Source of the DNA: G963667975 sp963677395
GTDB taxonomy: Bacteria; Bacteroidota; Bacteroidia; Bacteroidales; G963667975
NCBI GenBank assembly: GCA_963677395.2
Contig: OY781965.2
Coordinates: forward strand, 4,030,001-4,094,000
DNA: 64,000 nucleotides
Direction of reading: 5' to 3'
The position numbers were made by a program, and so were the translations under genes. Below the pieces are notes generated by a model that saw only the letters and a list, made by a program, of their open reading frames with translations, ran no database searches and was not told the origin of the DNA. Shown here in pieces: positions 26,575 to 36,278 of the stretch; position 1 is the first letter of the stretch; the number at the start of each line of letters is the position of its first letter.

Positions 26575-26912
26575 ATGTACGCAGAAGAAGAAAGAATATG
26601 GAATGCTATTAAAGCACAGTTTTTGTTTGACATTAAATTATTACTCGACAATAATAGAAAGGAATACTACCAGAGGGAATTGAATTATTTGTGGATAGCG
26701 ACCCTAATCTTATTGGTGGATTTGGAGCTATAGGCACTTCAAGGCTCAATATATTTGGTGTTTATAATACGACAGTAAAAGCAATTGAACAAGACAGTGA
26801 TGATTTAAAGTCTCAAAGGGATTTACAAGACAATTTTACAAATCGATTCCAATATTTGAAACGACAGAGATTTAAGAAAGAAATACTGAAACATGAACAT
26901 GATAAAGAATAA
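26575..26912 (+). pseudogene. Small hypothetical gene broken by a frameshift
   Basis: An ATG at 26575 opens a frame that reads MYAEEERIWNAIKAQFLFD and then NNRKEYYQREL before stopping at 26731-26733. From about 26660 the next frame reads LPEGIELFVDSDPNLIGG and continues to a stop at 26910-26912 as a charged helical C-terminus ending KHEHDKE. Joining the two at about 26664-26668 (near TACTAC) gives a plausible protein of about 112 residues. The apparent GTG start at 26691 is therefore probably an artefact. A sequencing error cannot be excluded. No family recognised. Confidence 0.65.
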
Positions 26913-27008
26913 TCGCCCAGTTGCTAATACATTAGAAATATGAGCGGTGTATAGCCCCGGCGATTATTCCAGGTTGAACCATCAATCCTAACAATCTCCT
27001 CAATCTTT
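26911..27008 (+). repeat. Accessory-block repeat family S, copy 2
   Basis: 26937-27008 repeats 24179-24250. With its left flank it forms a two-stem structure: AATCGCC (26911-26917) pairs with GGCGATT (26959-26965), and inside GCTAATACA pairs with TGTATAGC (one bulge). It overlaps the last two bases of the broken small gene, as expected of a gene-terminal recombination or termination site. It is followed by CAATCTTTTCAGTC and AATCTCCTCAATCC pyrimidine words also seen inverted at 49.7 kb. Confidence 0.75.
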
Positions 27009-27035
27009 TCAGTCTTTTCAATCTCCTCAATCCCT

Positions 27036-30000
27036 TTACGGTTTTACCACTTTTAAAGTTTCGGTAGTGCCATCATTGTAAATAATTTGCAACAGATAGA
27101 TTCCCCTTGGGATATTGGGAGATAGTTTCAGATAGCTCTGTGATGCAATTTCTTGTTGTAAAACTTTTTTACCGGAAATATCATACAACGTAATTTGTCC
27201 GGATTTCAACTGGCTGAAATAGACATGAATGCTGTTTGCATCTGCAAAAACGATACTTTCGGGACTTTTACTGCTTTCAGGAATCAGATGCAGGAAAAGC
27301 CGGTTTTGAGTTGTCCCTTTGGTGGCCATAAACTGATAGTTTCCGGAGGAAAGGTCGGTATTGATATTTGTTTGAACGTCGGCTAACATTAACCGGATAT
27401 TTTTACCGCTGATTACCGGGGGATAGATCGTGATAAGTCCGGTTTCGGAGGTGGAAAAATCAAGCGGGATTACCGATGCCTTTGTGGTTCGGTTTTGAAT
27501 TACCAGTTTTTGAGCATCTTCGTCGCGACTATAAATTTCGAAATAGTTTTCGGCATTGGGCGAAAATTTCCGGGAATCGCCTTCATCGCTTCCATCGGTT
27601 GCCGCAGGGTTCAATGCGAGGAGGGTTTCATCCGTCTGACCTTTTGCATTTTCAGCCTTTATCCGGATTAAAGTTTCGATTGCCGGAGACGTTTTGTAAA
27701 AGCTCTGGTTTGCATGAACACAGCCCGAAGCAGGGAATTGCACTGTTGCCGGCGACAGGTTTGCTTCTGCAAAAAATCCCTGCAAAGGCGCAATTACCGA
27801 TGTTGTTGAAACAGGAGTTCCAACATTGAGCAATGTGTTCCATGTTCTGAAATTTCCTCCATTATTCACGGCATATTCTTCTTCCCAGAAATAAAAGGTA
27901 GAATTCGTATTTGTCCGTTGTACCTGATTTAAATCCAGATAAGAAGAAAATGGATTTCCAATCAGGTTATACCCGTTTGTGCTGAGCGTTAGATTTTGTG
28001 TTACGGGTGCAACTTGCATATTCCCCGAAAGGGAAGCCGTAAATGCCTGAGTTACCCATAAAGCATAACCTTTTCCTGCATTGAGCTGATTGGAGGTATC
28101 GCTCAGGTAAGTACCCCATTCAGAACCATTGACATACGTTCGCAGATATCCCAATCCTGCCGGAGGAATTAAATGGGTCAGGGATGTGCCGTAATTTGCA
28201 GCAAAAGGCGATGCAATCAAATGCCAATTATTGGCGGTGAAATAACGTTGCAAAGTCATCGGTACATTGCTTGTTGAATGAATAAGCGACGAGGCACTGT
28301 TTAGCACAATTCCCGAAACTCCCGCGTTGTTTGTTAAGATTCCGTTTATTGTCAAGGCTTTTGCAGAATCGAGAATAAGCGATTTTCCGGCCGGTATCGT
28401 AAGATCATTCGCCTGTGCCGGAGTATTGTAAGCAGAGGTGATGTGCGGGTTGTTTTCGGCTGCCAGAAGCAGGCTTACATCTGTGGATGTATTGGGAACG
28501 GAGTAACTGACCCAGTTTGCGGTATCATTCCAGTTTGTGCTGCTCTTCCCTGACCAGATTCCGGAAGATCCTGTAAGCGTGATGTCATCTACGGTCCAAT
28601 ACCAGATATGGTAGGGATTTCCTTCAATCGTAAAGGCAAGATATGTATTGGGTGAATTCAGGTTTTGTGAAATATTTACCGAAATAGTTTGCGGATCGTA
28701 ATTTCCATTATCCGATTGAACAGACCAGCTTTCATTGTTCCAGTTTATCAAATCGGTACTGCTTTGAACGTTCATGGTTGCGCCATTACCACCCCATCCT
28801 GCGTGATCTTCATAATACGTTTTGAAACGCAGGGTTGCAGCGGTAATTCCAGATGTATTGAGCGGAGCCGTTATTAAACGGCTTTTGGCTACCAGCCCAT
28901 CCACTCCGATCCCATCTACATATTCCCAGTTATGCCCGGCTTCGCCAACATCACCTCCTGATATGTTTGTGTTCCAGAATTCCCAGCCATCAAAGCAGGC
29001 AAGGTTTTGCTGACTCCAGCAGGGAGGAAACGAGCTTCCATTAAAACTTTCGGTGTATGGAAGCAGCACGGCTTTGCATTCGGTTTGAGCATCGCTGCTG
29101 CTGAACGTTGAATAATCAGGGATTCCGTTCGTAATACTCCAGATTCGGTAATAATATTTTGATGCCTGCGAAAGCTGTGTATGCAGAAAGGTTGTGTCGC
29201 TGCCAGTATAAAGAACGGTACCGCCTCCGGGTAATGTATTCCCGTTTTGATAGCTTACGCCGTTTTGCGGTTTTCCGAAATCGGGGGTGGACGACCATGC
29301 AAGTAAAGTTGTGAAAGAAGATTTTCGTTCCCAGACTAAGCAAACAGAATCCGAAGAGAGAGCCGATGCGGAAAACTTTTTAGGTGCATTATCTGTAATT
29401 CCGCTCACGATTAGCCCAAACTCCTGACTTCCATTCTGTAAAACACCTTTATGGCTGACCGTAATTGTATAGATTCCTGCAGTTGGGTTATTGATGTTAA
29501 TTTTTTCAACATTATCGCGAAAGTTATCGCCATTGGCAGCTGCATTGGCCGGATTGGCCGGGTCAAGTATCCAGGGAGTCCATGTGTCCGGGTTTTTTGA
29601 AATACGCAAATCCAAATCGTTCACCAGCATCAATGTTTTGGGATTGAGGCTGTCAGCAACAGGAGTTCCGGCGGGGTCAGTCCATGCAATGGTCGCAATC
29701 AATGGCTGGGTGCCGTCAGAATATGCCTCCAGGCTGTATGTATGTCCGTTGTCGAGAGATAGTTCGCAAATCATAGACAATGAATCGTTCCGGGAAATCA
29801 ACGTTGCCGCTTTTGCCGAATTCATCAATCCCCAGCCAAACCGGTAGTCAGGACCGTTTGCAGTCCCGGCCTCATCAGTCGTATGTATCGCCAAAGCCTT
29901 CAACGTTGCCGATTTCATGTAATGACCGTTCTGATTGTAGAAGTGCTGTTGAAGCAACGCCAGCGAACCGCATACCGAAGGCGAAGCCATCGAAGTTCCG

Positions 30001-31127
30001 GTCATGGTTGTGTAAGCATTATCTGCCGGAGAATAGGTTGAGTACAAGCTTGCTCCGTTTGCACTGATGTCGGGTTTTATACGACCGTCATCAGCAGGTC
30101 CAAAAGAGCTTGACGAAATAAGGGTAACATCTCCCGGAACATTATATCCTGCAACAATATCATTTATATTGGCTACTGTCAGGATGTTTTTCGCTACAGA
30201 ATATGTTGGCAGACAATCATACCCCTGAGTTCCTCCGTCTTTTGGCCGGGTAGCAGAACTTGAAACCCAGTTTTCACCATTCCATACAAGATGTGATGTT
30301 CCCGGATTTGGTCCTTCGCCTTTTTCATTTCCGGCAGCTTTTACAATCAGATAATAAGGAGCATTGTATGAAATAATGTCCCATATTCTTGAGGTCTGGT
30401 CATATAATCCGAATGTATAATCTTCTGTTGTGCTGATTGTTGTGTCGCCATACCAATACCAGTTGGGACTACTGTAGTACCAACCGGCGATACTGATGTA
30501 AGAGTGATTTGAAAGCAGCAAGCCGTTGGAAGCAGCCATCGACATTTCGGCAGCGTCATAGTTCCAGTCATAAGATTTCAGGTTTGCCTGAAACGCCATC
30601 CCTTTGGCTGCGGTTGTAACACCTGATGCAATTAATGTTCCGGCAACATGTGTTGAATGTCCGTTAAGGGTTGAGGCATTATCGCCAAGAGTCGCTCTTC
30701 CTCCAAATTCCTGATGCGTGATACGAACTTTTCCACCATCCCACTCTCCGATCAGAAAGCCGTTTCCGGTTAGGAAAAAACCTAATCCTCCACCCGAATA
30801 TAACTTATTTGTTGAAATAGTTTTCGCGGCATTTTCGTTCGCTGTAATATTGTAAACCGGCTTGCCTTTTTTGTCGAGCCGTTGCAATTCAAAGTAGCCT
30901 CCATCCGGGAGGTCGCCTTTAATTGGCCAGCCTTTTAATTGAGCTGTAAGCTCAGCTTTTTGTTTATTGGAATCCGCAATTATATGCCATGAATCTGCAA
31001 AATTTCTCAGTTGAGCAGTTCGGGTTTTCTTTTGAATTTCAAGTTTGCTTTGCTGACTTTGTGCATTGAGCAATAATGGATTCATACATGCAACAAACAG
31101 AAATATATAAACATAGATGTTTTTCAT
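27036..31127 (-). CDS. Large T9SS-secreted subtilisin-family (S8) serine protease
   Basis: 1363 residues with a signal peptide (cleavage after LNAQ, about 23). The S8 triad is D130 in GEWDGG, H157 in GHSTHVAGT and the serine of GTSMASP (about 380). Behind the catalytic domain come a subtilase C-terminal beta domain (about 450-580), an Fn3-like stretch (about 585-680), a lectin/MAM-like domain with ESFNGSSFPPCW (about 690-850), an autotransporter-like repeat region, a beta-rich region with SFYKTSPA, and a T9SS sorting domain ending GIYLLQIIYNDGTTETLKVV. Probably an extracellular or surface protease for nutrient acquisition. The coding region appears richer in G+C than its neighbours. Confidence 0.93.
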   Translation of the reverse strand: MKNIYVYIFLFVACMNPLLLNAQSQQSKLEIQKKTRTAQLRNFADSWHIIADSNKQKAELTAQLKGWPIKGDLPDGGYFELQRLDKKGKPVYNITANENAAKTISTNKLYSGGGLGFFLTGNGFLIGEWDGGKVRITHQEFGGRATLGDNASTLNGHSTHVAGTLIASGVTTAAKGMAFQANLKSYDWNYDAAEMSMAASNGLLLSNHSYISIAGWYYSSPNWYWYGDTTISTTEDYTFGLYDQTSRIWDIISYNAPYYLIVKAAGNEKGEGPNPGTSHLVWNGENWVSSSATRPKDGGTQGYDCLPTYSVAKNILTVANINDIVAGYNVPGDVTLISSSSFGPADDGRIKPDISANGASLYSTYSPADNAYTTMTGTSMASPSVCGSLALLQQHFYNQNGHYMKSATLKALAIHTTDEAGTANGPDYRFGWGLMNSAKAATLISRNDSLSMICELSLDNGHTYSLEAYSDGTQPLIATIAWTDPAGTPVADSLNPKTLMLVNDLDLRISKNPDTWTPWILDPANPANAAANGDNFRDNVEKININNPTAGIYTITVSHKGVLQNGSQEFGLIVSGITDNAPKKFSASALSSDSVCLVWERKSSFTTLLAWSSTPDFGKPQNGVSYQNGNTLPGGGTVLYTGSDTTFLHTQLSQASKYYYRIWSITNGIPDYSTFSSSDAQTECKAVLLPYTESFNGSSFPPCWSQQNLACFDGWEFWNTNISGGDVGEAGHNWEYVDGIGVDGLVAKSRLITAPLNTSGITAATLRFKTYYEDHAGWGGNGATMNVQSSTDLINWNNESWSVQSDNGNYDPQTISVNISQNLNSPNTYLAFTIEGNPYHIWYWTVDDITLTGSSGIWSGKSSTNWNDTANWVSYSVPNTSTDVSLLLAAENNPHITSAYNTPAQANDLTIPAGKSLILDSAKALTINGILTNNAGVSGIVLNSASSLIHSTSNVPMTLQRYFTANNWHLIASPFAANYGTSLTHLIPPAGLGYLRTYVNGSEWGTYLSDTSNQLNAGKGYALWVTQAFTASLSGNMQVAPVTQNLTLSTNGYNLIGNPFSSYLDLNQVQRTNTNSTFYFWEEEYAVNNGGNFRTWNTLLNVGTPVSTTSVIAPLQGFFAEANLSPATVQFPASGCVHANQSFYKTSPAIETLIRIKAENAKGQTDETLLALNPAATDGSDEGDSRKFSPNAENYFEIYSRDEDAQKLVIQNRTTKASVIPLDFSTSETGLITIYPPVISGKNIRLMLADVQTNINTDLSSGNYQFMATKGTTQNRLFLHLIPESSKSPESIVFADANSIHVYFSQLKSGQITLYDISGKKVLQQEIASQSYLKLSPNIPRGIYLLQIIYNDGTTETLKVVKP

Positions 31128-31463
31128 AAATGTTAGTATTTAGTGAATACCCGTTTGTATTACTGCCAAAATCATTTGTTCCCGCCGAAAAGAAATAATT
31201 ATGCATATGTCCCCATCATTTATAATGGTAACATATTTTGATTATTCCTTAACAAGTCCTATGGTTTGATAGTTCCTCTGTTAAGGAATGAATGAATAAG
31301 CGAATCTGTTTGAAATTTGTGTCTCAGGTGTGTTTTTCCAGAAATCAGGAATGTCTATTTGTATATATTAAACAGTCCCGTTTATTCCTGTTTCTCAAAA
31401 GTACAATTTTAAAAAGCATTTTCCGAATTTTCTGATTAAAATCAGCAGGCATTCATTCAGAAA

Positions 31464-31495
31464 TTTGTTACAGCCTGAGAATTATTGTATTTTTG
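31464..31495 (+). promoter_or_regulatory. Promoter of the xdh operon
   Basis: TTTG at 31464-31467, a 20-base spacer and TATTTTTG at 31488-31495: a complete Bacteroidota consensus. It overlaps the in-frame TTG at 31465 and so shows that translation must begin downstream, at the ATG at 31516. Confidence 0.7.
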
Positions 31496-31515
31496 ATGGA
31501 GATAATACAAGATCT

Positions 31516-32277
31516 ATGAATATTTACTCCGAAATCTACCGGGCAATAGAAGAAAATAAACCTGCAATTCTATGCATTGTTACTCACACCCAGGGTTCTT
31601 CACCGCGTAAAGCTGGTGCAAAAATGCTGGTGTTTCCTGATAAAAAAATTGTCGGAACCATAGGAGGTGGAGCTGTTGAATTTCAGGTTATTGAAGAAGC
31701 AATCGGCTTTTTAAAAACCGGAACACCTACTCAGAAGTTTTACGAACTTCAGGATGATTTGCAAATGCACTGTGGCGGAAGCATGGAAGTATATTTCGAA
31801 CCCATTTTAAGCAGCCCGAAGCTTTATATTTTCGGGGCAGGTCATATCGGACGAATCGTTGCCCGTTATGCGCTGGATTTTGGATTCAGAATTACACTCT
31901 TTGATTCCCGCCCGGAAATATTTGAAGAGTTTGATACTTCCTGTTTTCAATGTATAACAGATGATTATTTTACAGCTCTCGAAAAAGCGGAGTTTGACGA
32001 AAACACGTTTATTGTAATCGTAACGCCCAAGCATCTTTATGATGAAGAAATCCTTTCCGTTTGCGCTCAAAAACCTAACTCATATCTGGGGATGATTGGA
32101 AGCAAACGAAAAGTAGCGGAAGCCCGTACGCGTTTTCTTCGTGAAAAAATTCTTACCGAAGAGCAGTTAAATGCGGTAGATATGCCAATCGGAATTCCCA
32201 TGAATGCTGAAACTCCCGAAGAAATTGCGATCAGCATTATTGCACAACTTATTAATGTTAAGAACTCCCGTAAATAA
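31516..32277 (+). CDS. xdhC: XdhC/CoxI-family molybdenum cofactor maturation protein
   Basis: 253 residues from the ATG at 31516, chosen because the promoter -7 box ends at 31495. XdhC proteins bind and sulfurate molybdenum cofactor for xanthine dehydrogenase-type enzymes. The XdhC N-terminal domain is seen in THTQGSSPRKAGAKMLVF and GTIGGGAVE with the conserved MHCGGSMEVYFEP; the C-terminal Rossmann domain has IFGAGHIGRIVA and MIGSKRKVAEARTR. First gene of the operon, 9 bases before the FeS/FAD subunit gene, which supports a dedicated role for that enzyme. Confidence 0.9.
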   Translation: MNIYSEIYRAIEENKPAILCIVTHTQGSSPRKAGAKMLVFPDKKIVGTIGGGAVEFQVIEEAIGFLKTGTPTQKFYELQDDLQMHCGGSMEVYFEPILSSPKLYIFGAGHIGRIVARYALDFGFRITLFDSRPEIFEEFDTSCFQCITDDYFTALEKAEFDENTFIVIVTPKHLYDEEILSVCAQKPNSYLGMIGSKRKVAEARTRFLREKILTEEQLNAVDMPIGIPMNAETPEEIAISIIAQLINVKNSRK

Positions 32278-32286
32278 CTCCTGAAT

Positions 32287-33732
32287 ATGAACGCCATTCG
32301 CTTTGTTCTCGATTTTGAAATCTTCGAGGTGGATTTTGATAACTCAAAATTTACACCTACCACAACTCTTCTGAATTTTCTTCGCTCCCTCAAAGGGCAT
32401 AAAGGAACAAAAGAGGGCTGTGCTGAGGGTGATTGTGGCGCCTGTACTGTTGTTATAGGTGAACTTTGTAACAATCAAATCCACTATAAAGCAGTTGATA
32501 GTTGCCTGGTTTTTCTTCCTTCTATTCATGGAAAGATGGTGGTTACCGTGGAAAATCTGGCTGAAATAGTTGATAATGAAATAGTATTACATCCTGTACA
32601 GAAAGCAATGGTCGATAAATATGGATCACAATGTGGCTTTTGTACGCCCGGATTTATTATGTCGATGTTTGCATTGTATAAAAGCAGAAATACGGTTGAT
32701 CCGGAAGACATCTCCGATGCGTTAACCGGAAACCTGTGTCGTTGCACGGGTTATCTTCCCATTAAAGAAGCAGCAATCGAAGCATGTTTATATCGGAAAG
32801 AAGATAAATTTGACCGGATGGAAGCAAAGCTTGTGGCTTTACTGGAAGAGATACTCAGAGAGAAATGTCCTGTAATTATTACGACTCAAACACAAAGCTA
32901 TTTTCGCCCTTCCCGCCTGGATGATGCACACTCTCTCAGACAAAACCATCCCAATGCGCTTATTGTTTCAGGTTCTACCGATGTTGCCCTGCGGGTAACT
33001 AAAAAGCACGAGCTTTTACCAGAGATTTTGGATATTTCAGATGTTTCGGAATTGAATTTCTTCAAATTGAATGAAAATGAAGTTGAAATAGGAGCTGTTT
33101 TACCTTTGGAACAGTTGCGAAAAAGACTTTCCGGAACGTTTCCTGCACTCGAAAAAATGCTTTCTGTATTCGGCTCGAGACAAATCCGGAATGTAGCCAC
33201 TTTAGGCGGAAATATTGGATCTGCCTCACCTATCGGGGATACATTACCCATCCTTTTGGCTCTTAATGCAGAGGTATGTGTTGAAAGTTCCAATAATTCA
33301 CGCAAGGTTCCTTTATCCGATTTTATTATCGGATACCGAAAAATAAATATTCGTGAAAATGAATTGATTGTCAGAATTGTTATTCCTGTTCCTGACAAGG
33401 AAACCATCCTCAAATCATACAAAGTTTCCAAACGGAAAGACCTCGATATATCAACCTGTAGCGGAGCCTTTCGTTTGAAAATGAATTCAGAAAAAAAGGT
33501 TGAAGAGCTTATTCTTGCCTTTGGCGGAATGTCCGCTCACACAAAAAGAGCAGTCCAAACGGAAGCCTTTCTGATGGGTAAAATCTGGGATGAAGCAAAT
33601 GTTACACAAGCTGCAAAAATTCTGGAAAGTGAATTTACGCCCCTCTCAGATGCACGTTCCGGCGCTGGTTTCCGCTCCATTGCAGCCCGCAATCTGTTGC
33701 TGAAGTTTTTTGAAGAAAGTAATTCAAATTAA
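32287..33732 (+). CDS. xdhA: Xanthine dehydrogenase-type subunit with two [2Fe-2S] clusters and FAD
   Basis: 481 residues. The N-terminal plant-ferredoxin-like domain has CAEGDCGACTVV (about 42-53), the second cluster domain has CGFCTPGF and NLCRCTGY (about 118-155), and the FAD domain (about 195-470) starts near NALIVSGSTDVALRV and includes ATLGGNIGSASPIGD. This fusion of FeS and FAD parts in one chain matches XdhA of proteobacteria. It passes electrons from the molybdenum centre to NAD+ or another acceptor. The molybdenum subunit gene follows after 245 bases. The substrate could be xanthine or another purine/aldehyde. Confidence 0.92.
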   Translation: MNAIRFVLDFEIFEVDFDNSKFTPTTTLLNFLRSLKGHKGTKEGCAEGDCGACTVVIGELCNNQIHYKAVDSCLVFLPSIHGKMVVTVENLAEIVDNEIVLHPVQKAMVDKYGSQCGFCTPGFIMSMFALYKSRNTVDPEDISDALTGNLCRCTGYLPIKEAAIEACLYRKEDKFDRMEAKLVALLEEILREKCPVIITTQTQSYFRPSRLDDAHSLRQNHPNALIVSGSTDVALRVTKKHELLPEILDISDVSELNFFKLNENEVEIGAVLPLEQLRKRLSGTFPALEKMLSVFGSRQIRNVATLGGNIGSASPIGDTLPILLALNAEVCVESSNNSRKVPLSDFIIGYRKINIRENELIVRIVIPVPDKETILKSYKVSKRKDLDISTCSGAFRLKMNSEKKVEELILAFGGMSAHTKRAVQTEAFLMGKIWDEANVTQAAKILESEFTPLSDARSGAGFRSIAARNLLLKFFEESNSN

Positions 33733-33977
33733 AAACAAGAAAGAGAGATGACTTACGTAGTAACTCACCGACAATTGGAACATTTCTGTTATGCGGAGTT
33801 TCACGAATCAGAGAAGCACAGGTCGGAATGGAATTTAGAACTTCTACAACTGCCTGCACTTCGGCATTGTTCAATGTGACGGTTGTTTTTCAAAAAGAGC
33901 TGGTGACAGTCATTACAAGAACCCGGAATAATCGTTATTTATTTTCCCATTAAAACCTCCCCAAAAACCTAACCCCT
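33733..33977. other. Intergenic gap inside the xdh operon
   Basis: 245 bases between the two dehydrogenase subunit genes, unusually long for such a pair. A 44-codon plus-strand frame (33748-33882) and a minus-strand frame reading MNNAEVQAVVEVLNSIPT are both open, but neither is recognisable. The minus frame looks protein-like enough to be a relic of a lost or inserted gene. No promoter or terminator was found. Confidence 0.5.
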
Positions 33978-36275
33978 ATGAAAAACCTCCTTCACGATAG
34001 CGCACAAAAGCATGTAACCGGTGAAGCCGTTTACGTATCAGATATTGATTTTGGCAATAGATTGCTTTATGGACATGTTGTTTACAGCAAACATGCTCAT
34101 GCCCGGATTCTTTCAGTGAATACCGAGGCAGCCCGTAAAGTTTCCGGAGTTAAGGCTGTTTTAACGTACAAAGATATTCCCGGTGCTAATCAGATGGGGC
34201 CTGTGGTTCACGATGAGCCTTGTCTGGCTGAAAATATGGTTCAGTGCATTGGCCAGGCAGTTGTTTTAATTGCAGCCGAGTCAACCGAAATTTGCATCGA
34301 AGCAGCTAAACTTATAGAGATAGAATATGAACCATTGGAAGCTATTCTGGATATCGAAACTTCGATTACAAAAGAGAATCGTATTGCTCCTCCCCGAAAA
34401 ATAGAACGGGGCGATATTGCCAAAGGTTTTTCGGAATCGAAGCATGTTTTTTCCGGAACGTTAACTACCGGAGCTCAGGAACACTGGTATCTGGAAACAC
34501 AAGCTGCACTTTGTGTTTGTGGAGAAGGGAAAGAGATTATGGTTCATGCTTCAAGTCAGAATCCTTCTGAAACACAGACCATAGTTGCCGAAGTTTTGGG
34601 TTGGAATAAACATCAGGTTACGGTTGAGGTAAAACGAATGGGGGGTGGTTTTGGTGGTAAAGAAACGCAGGGAAATCATGTAGCTGCCTGGGCTGCACTG
34701 CTTGCCTGGGAAACAAAACATCCTGTTTTAGTCCGGCTCTTTCGCGATGATGACCAGATTATGACCGGAAAACGGCATCGCTTTTTTTCGGAATACACCA
34801 TTGGTTTTGATGATGAAGGTCTGATTTTGGCCTACGATATAACTTTGAATTCCGATGCGGGCTATGCTACTGATTTAAGTATGGCAATCCTTGAAAGAGC
34901 CTTGTTTCATGCAGAAAATACGTACTTTATTCCCAATATCCGGATTATTGGGAATGCGTGGAGAACCAATCTCCCTTCTAATACCGCTTATCGCGGCTTT
35001 GGAGGCCCGCAGGGGATGGCTGCTATCGAAAATGCCATTGATCGCATTGCCCGTTTTCTTAAAAAAGATCCTCTTGAAATACGATTCAAAAATTTTTACG
35101 GGATCAACGACCGAAACATTGCTCCTTACAAACAACGGATTGAACATAATCGTTTATATACTCTTTATGATCAGCTTGTTGCTGAAAGCGATTATAAAAA
35201 TCGAAGGAATGAAATTAATCTGTTTAATGCTTCTCACAAAAATAAAAAGCGGGGAATTGCACTTACTCCGGTGAAGTTCGGAATTTCATTTACCACCTGC
35301 TTTCTCAATCAGGCCGGAGCATTGGTGCATATTTATGCAGATGGAACAATTCAGGTTAATCATGGCGGAACAGAAATGGGACAGGGACTCAATACCAAAA
35401 TTCTGGAAGTTGCCAGTGCAGAACTGGGTGTGAGTGCTTCGCAATTTATTGTTACGGCAACCAATACTTCTAAGGTTCCCAATACTTCTGCTACTGCAGC
35501 TTCTTCAGGATCTGACCTGAACGGAATGGCTGTAAAAAATGCTATCGATAAGCTAAAAGAACGGTTATTTCCGCTTGCCAAACAATTGCTGAACGATCAA
35601 ATTGGATCGGAAATAAAAGAAGAACCTGTTTTAAAGAATGATACAATCTGTTATCCTTCTCATCCGGGGAATAGCCTTTCCTTTAATACCCTTATCCGAA
35701 TGGCTTACCTGAATCAGATAAGCCTGAGCGCAACCGGATTTTACAAAACACCTGATATTTATTATGATAAAGAAAAAGGAGAAGGGAAGCCGTTTCACTA
35801 TTTCGCGTATGGAATGTCGGTTTCAGAAGTGGAAATTGACACCTATACCGGAGCGGTAAAACTTTTACGAACAGATATTTTGCACGACGTAGGTGAATCG
35901 CTAAATACGGAAATAGATAAAGGTCAGATAGTTGGAGGATTTATTCAGGGCGTGGGATGGTGTACCACCGAAGAGATTAAGTGGGATGTGAGCGGAAATC
36001 TGCTTAATCATTCTCCCGATACCTATAAAATTCCCGGTATTCAGGATATTCCGATGATTTTCAATGTAAAACTGTTGCAAAATGCACCCAACTTTAGTGC
36101 TATTCGACGAAGTAAGGCTGTGGGAGAACCTCCTTTTATGCTTGCGTTCTCTGTTTGGCTGGCCATCAAAGATGCAATTTCGGCAGTCGGAAATCATGAA
36201 ACAGAACCGGAGTATTCGCTTCCAGCTACAAATGAACGGATTGTTCTCTCCATCGAAAAGATTAAAAATAATTAA
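33978..36275 (+). CDS. xdhB: Xanthine dehydrogenase-type molybdopterin-binding subunit
   Basis: 765 residues of the molybdenum hydroxylase large-subunit family. Motifs in order: GEAVYVSDI at the N-terminus, the Q-loop GGGFGGKETQGN (about 224-235), AYRGFGGPQGM (about 337-347) with the substrate-side arginine, GGTEMGQGLNTK (about 463-474), and SKAVGEPPFML near 720 holding the catalytic glutamate. Catalyses hydroxylation of a purine or similar heterocycle. It ends 3 bases before a lipoprotein gene, so this operon is xdhC-xdhA-xdhB-lipoprotein. Whether the true substrate is xanthine cannot be told from motifs. Confidence 0.93.
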   Translation: MKNLLHDSAQKHVTGEAVYVSDIDFGNRLLYGHVVYSKHAHARILSVNTEAARKVSGVKAVLTYKDIPGANQMGPVVHDEPCLAENMVQCIGQAVVLIAAESTEICIEAAKLIEIEYEPLEAILDIETSITKENRIAPPRKIERGDIAKGFSESKHVFSGTLTTGAQEHWYLETQAALCVCGEGKEIMVHASSQNPSETQTIVAEVLGWNKHQVTVEVKRMGGGFGGKETQGNHVAAWAALLAWETKHPVLVRLFRDDDQIMTGKRHRFFSEYTIGFDDEGLILAYDITLNSDAGYATDLSMAILERALFHAENTYFIPNIRIIGNAWRTNLPSNTAYRGFGGPQGMAAIENAIDRIARFLKKDPLEIRFKNFYGINDRNIAPYKQRIEHNRLYTLYDQLVAESDYKNRRNEINLFNASHKNKKRGIALTPVKFGISFTTCFLNQAGALVHIYADGTIQVNHGGTEMGQGLNTKILEVASAELGVSASQFIVTATNTSKVPNTSATAASSGSDLNGMAVKNAIDKLKERLFPLAKQLLNDQIGSEIKEEPVLKNDTICYPSHPGNSLSFNTLIRMAYLNQISLSATGFYKTPDIYYDKEKGEGKPFHYFAYGMSVSEVEIDTYTGAVKLLRTDILHDVGESLNTEIDKGQIVGGFIQGVGWCTTEEIKWDVSGNLLNHSPDTYKIPGIQDIPMIFNVKLLQNAPNFSAIRRSKAVGEPPFMLAFSVWLAIKDAISAVGNHETEPEYSLPATNERIVLSIEKIKNN

Positions 36276-36278
36276 CGT

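Noticed and set aside
29491..30067. Plus-strand ORFs of 95-118 codons within the subtilase
   Set aside because: Antisense shadows of a well supported coding region.
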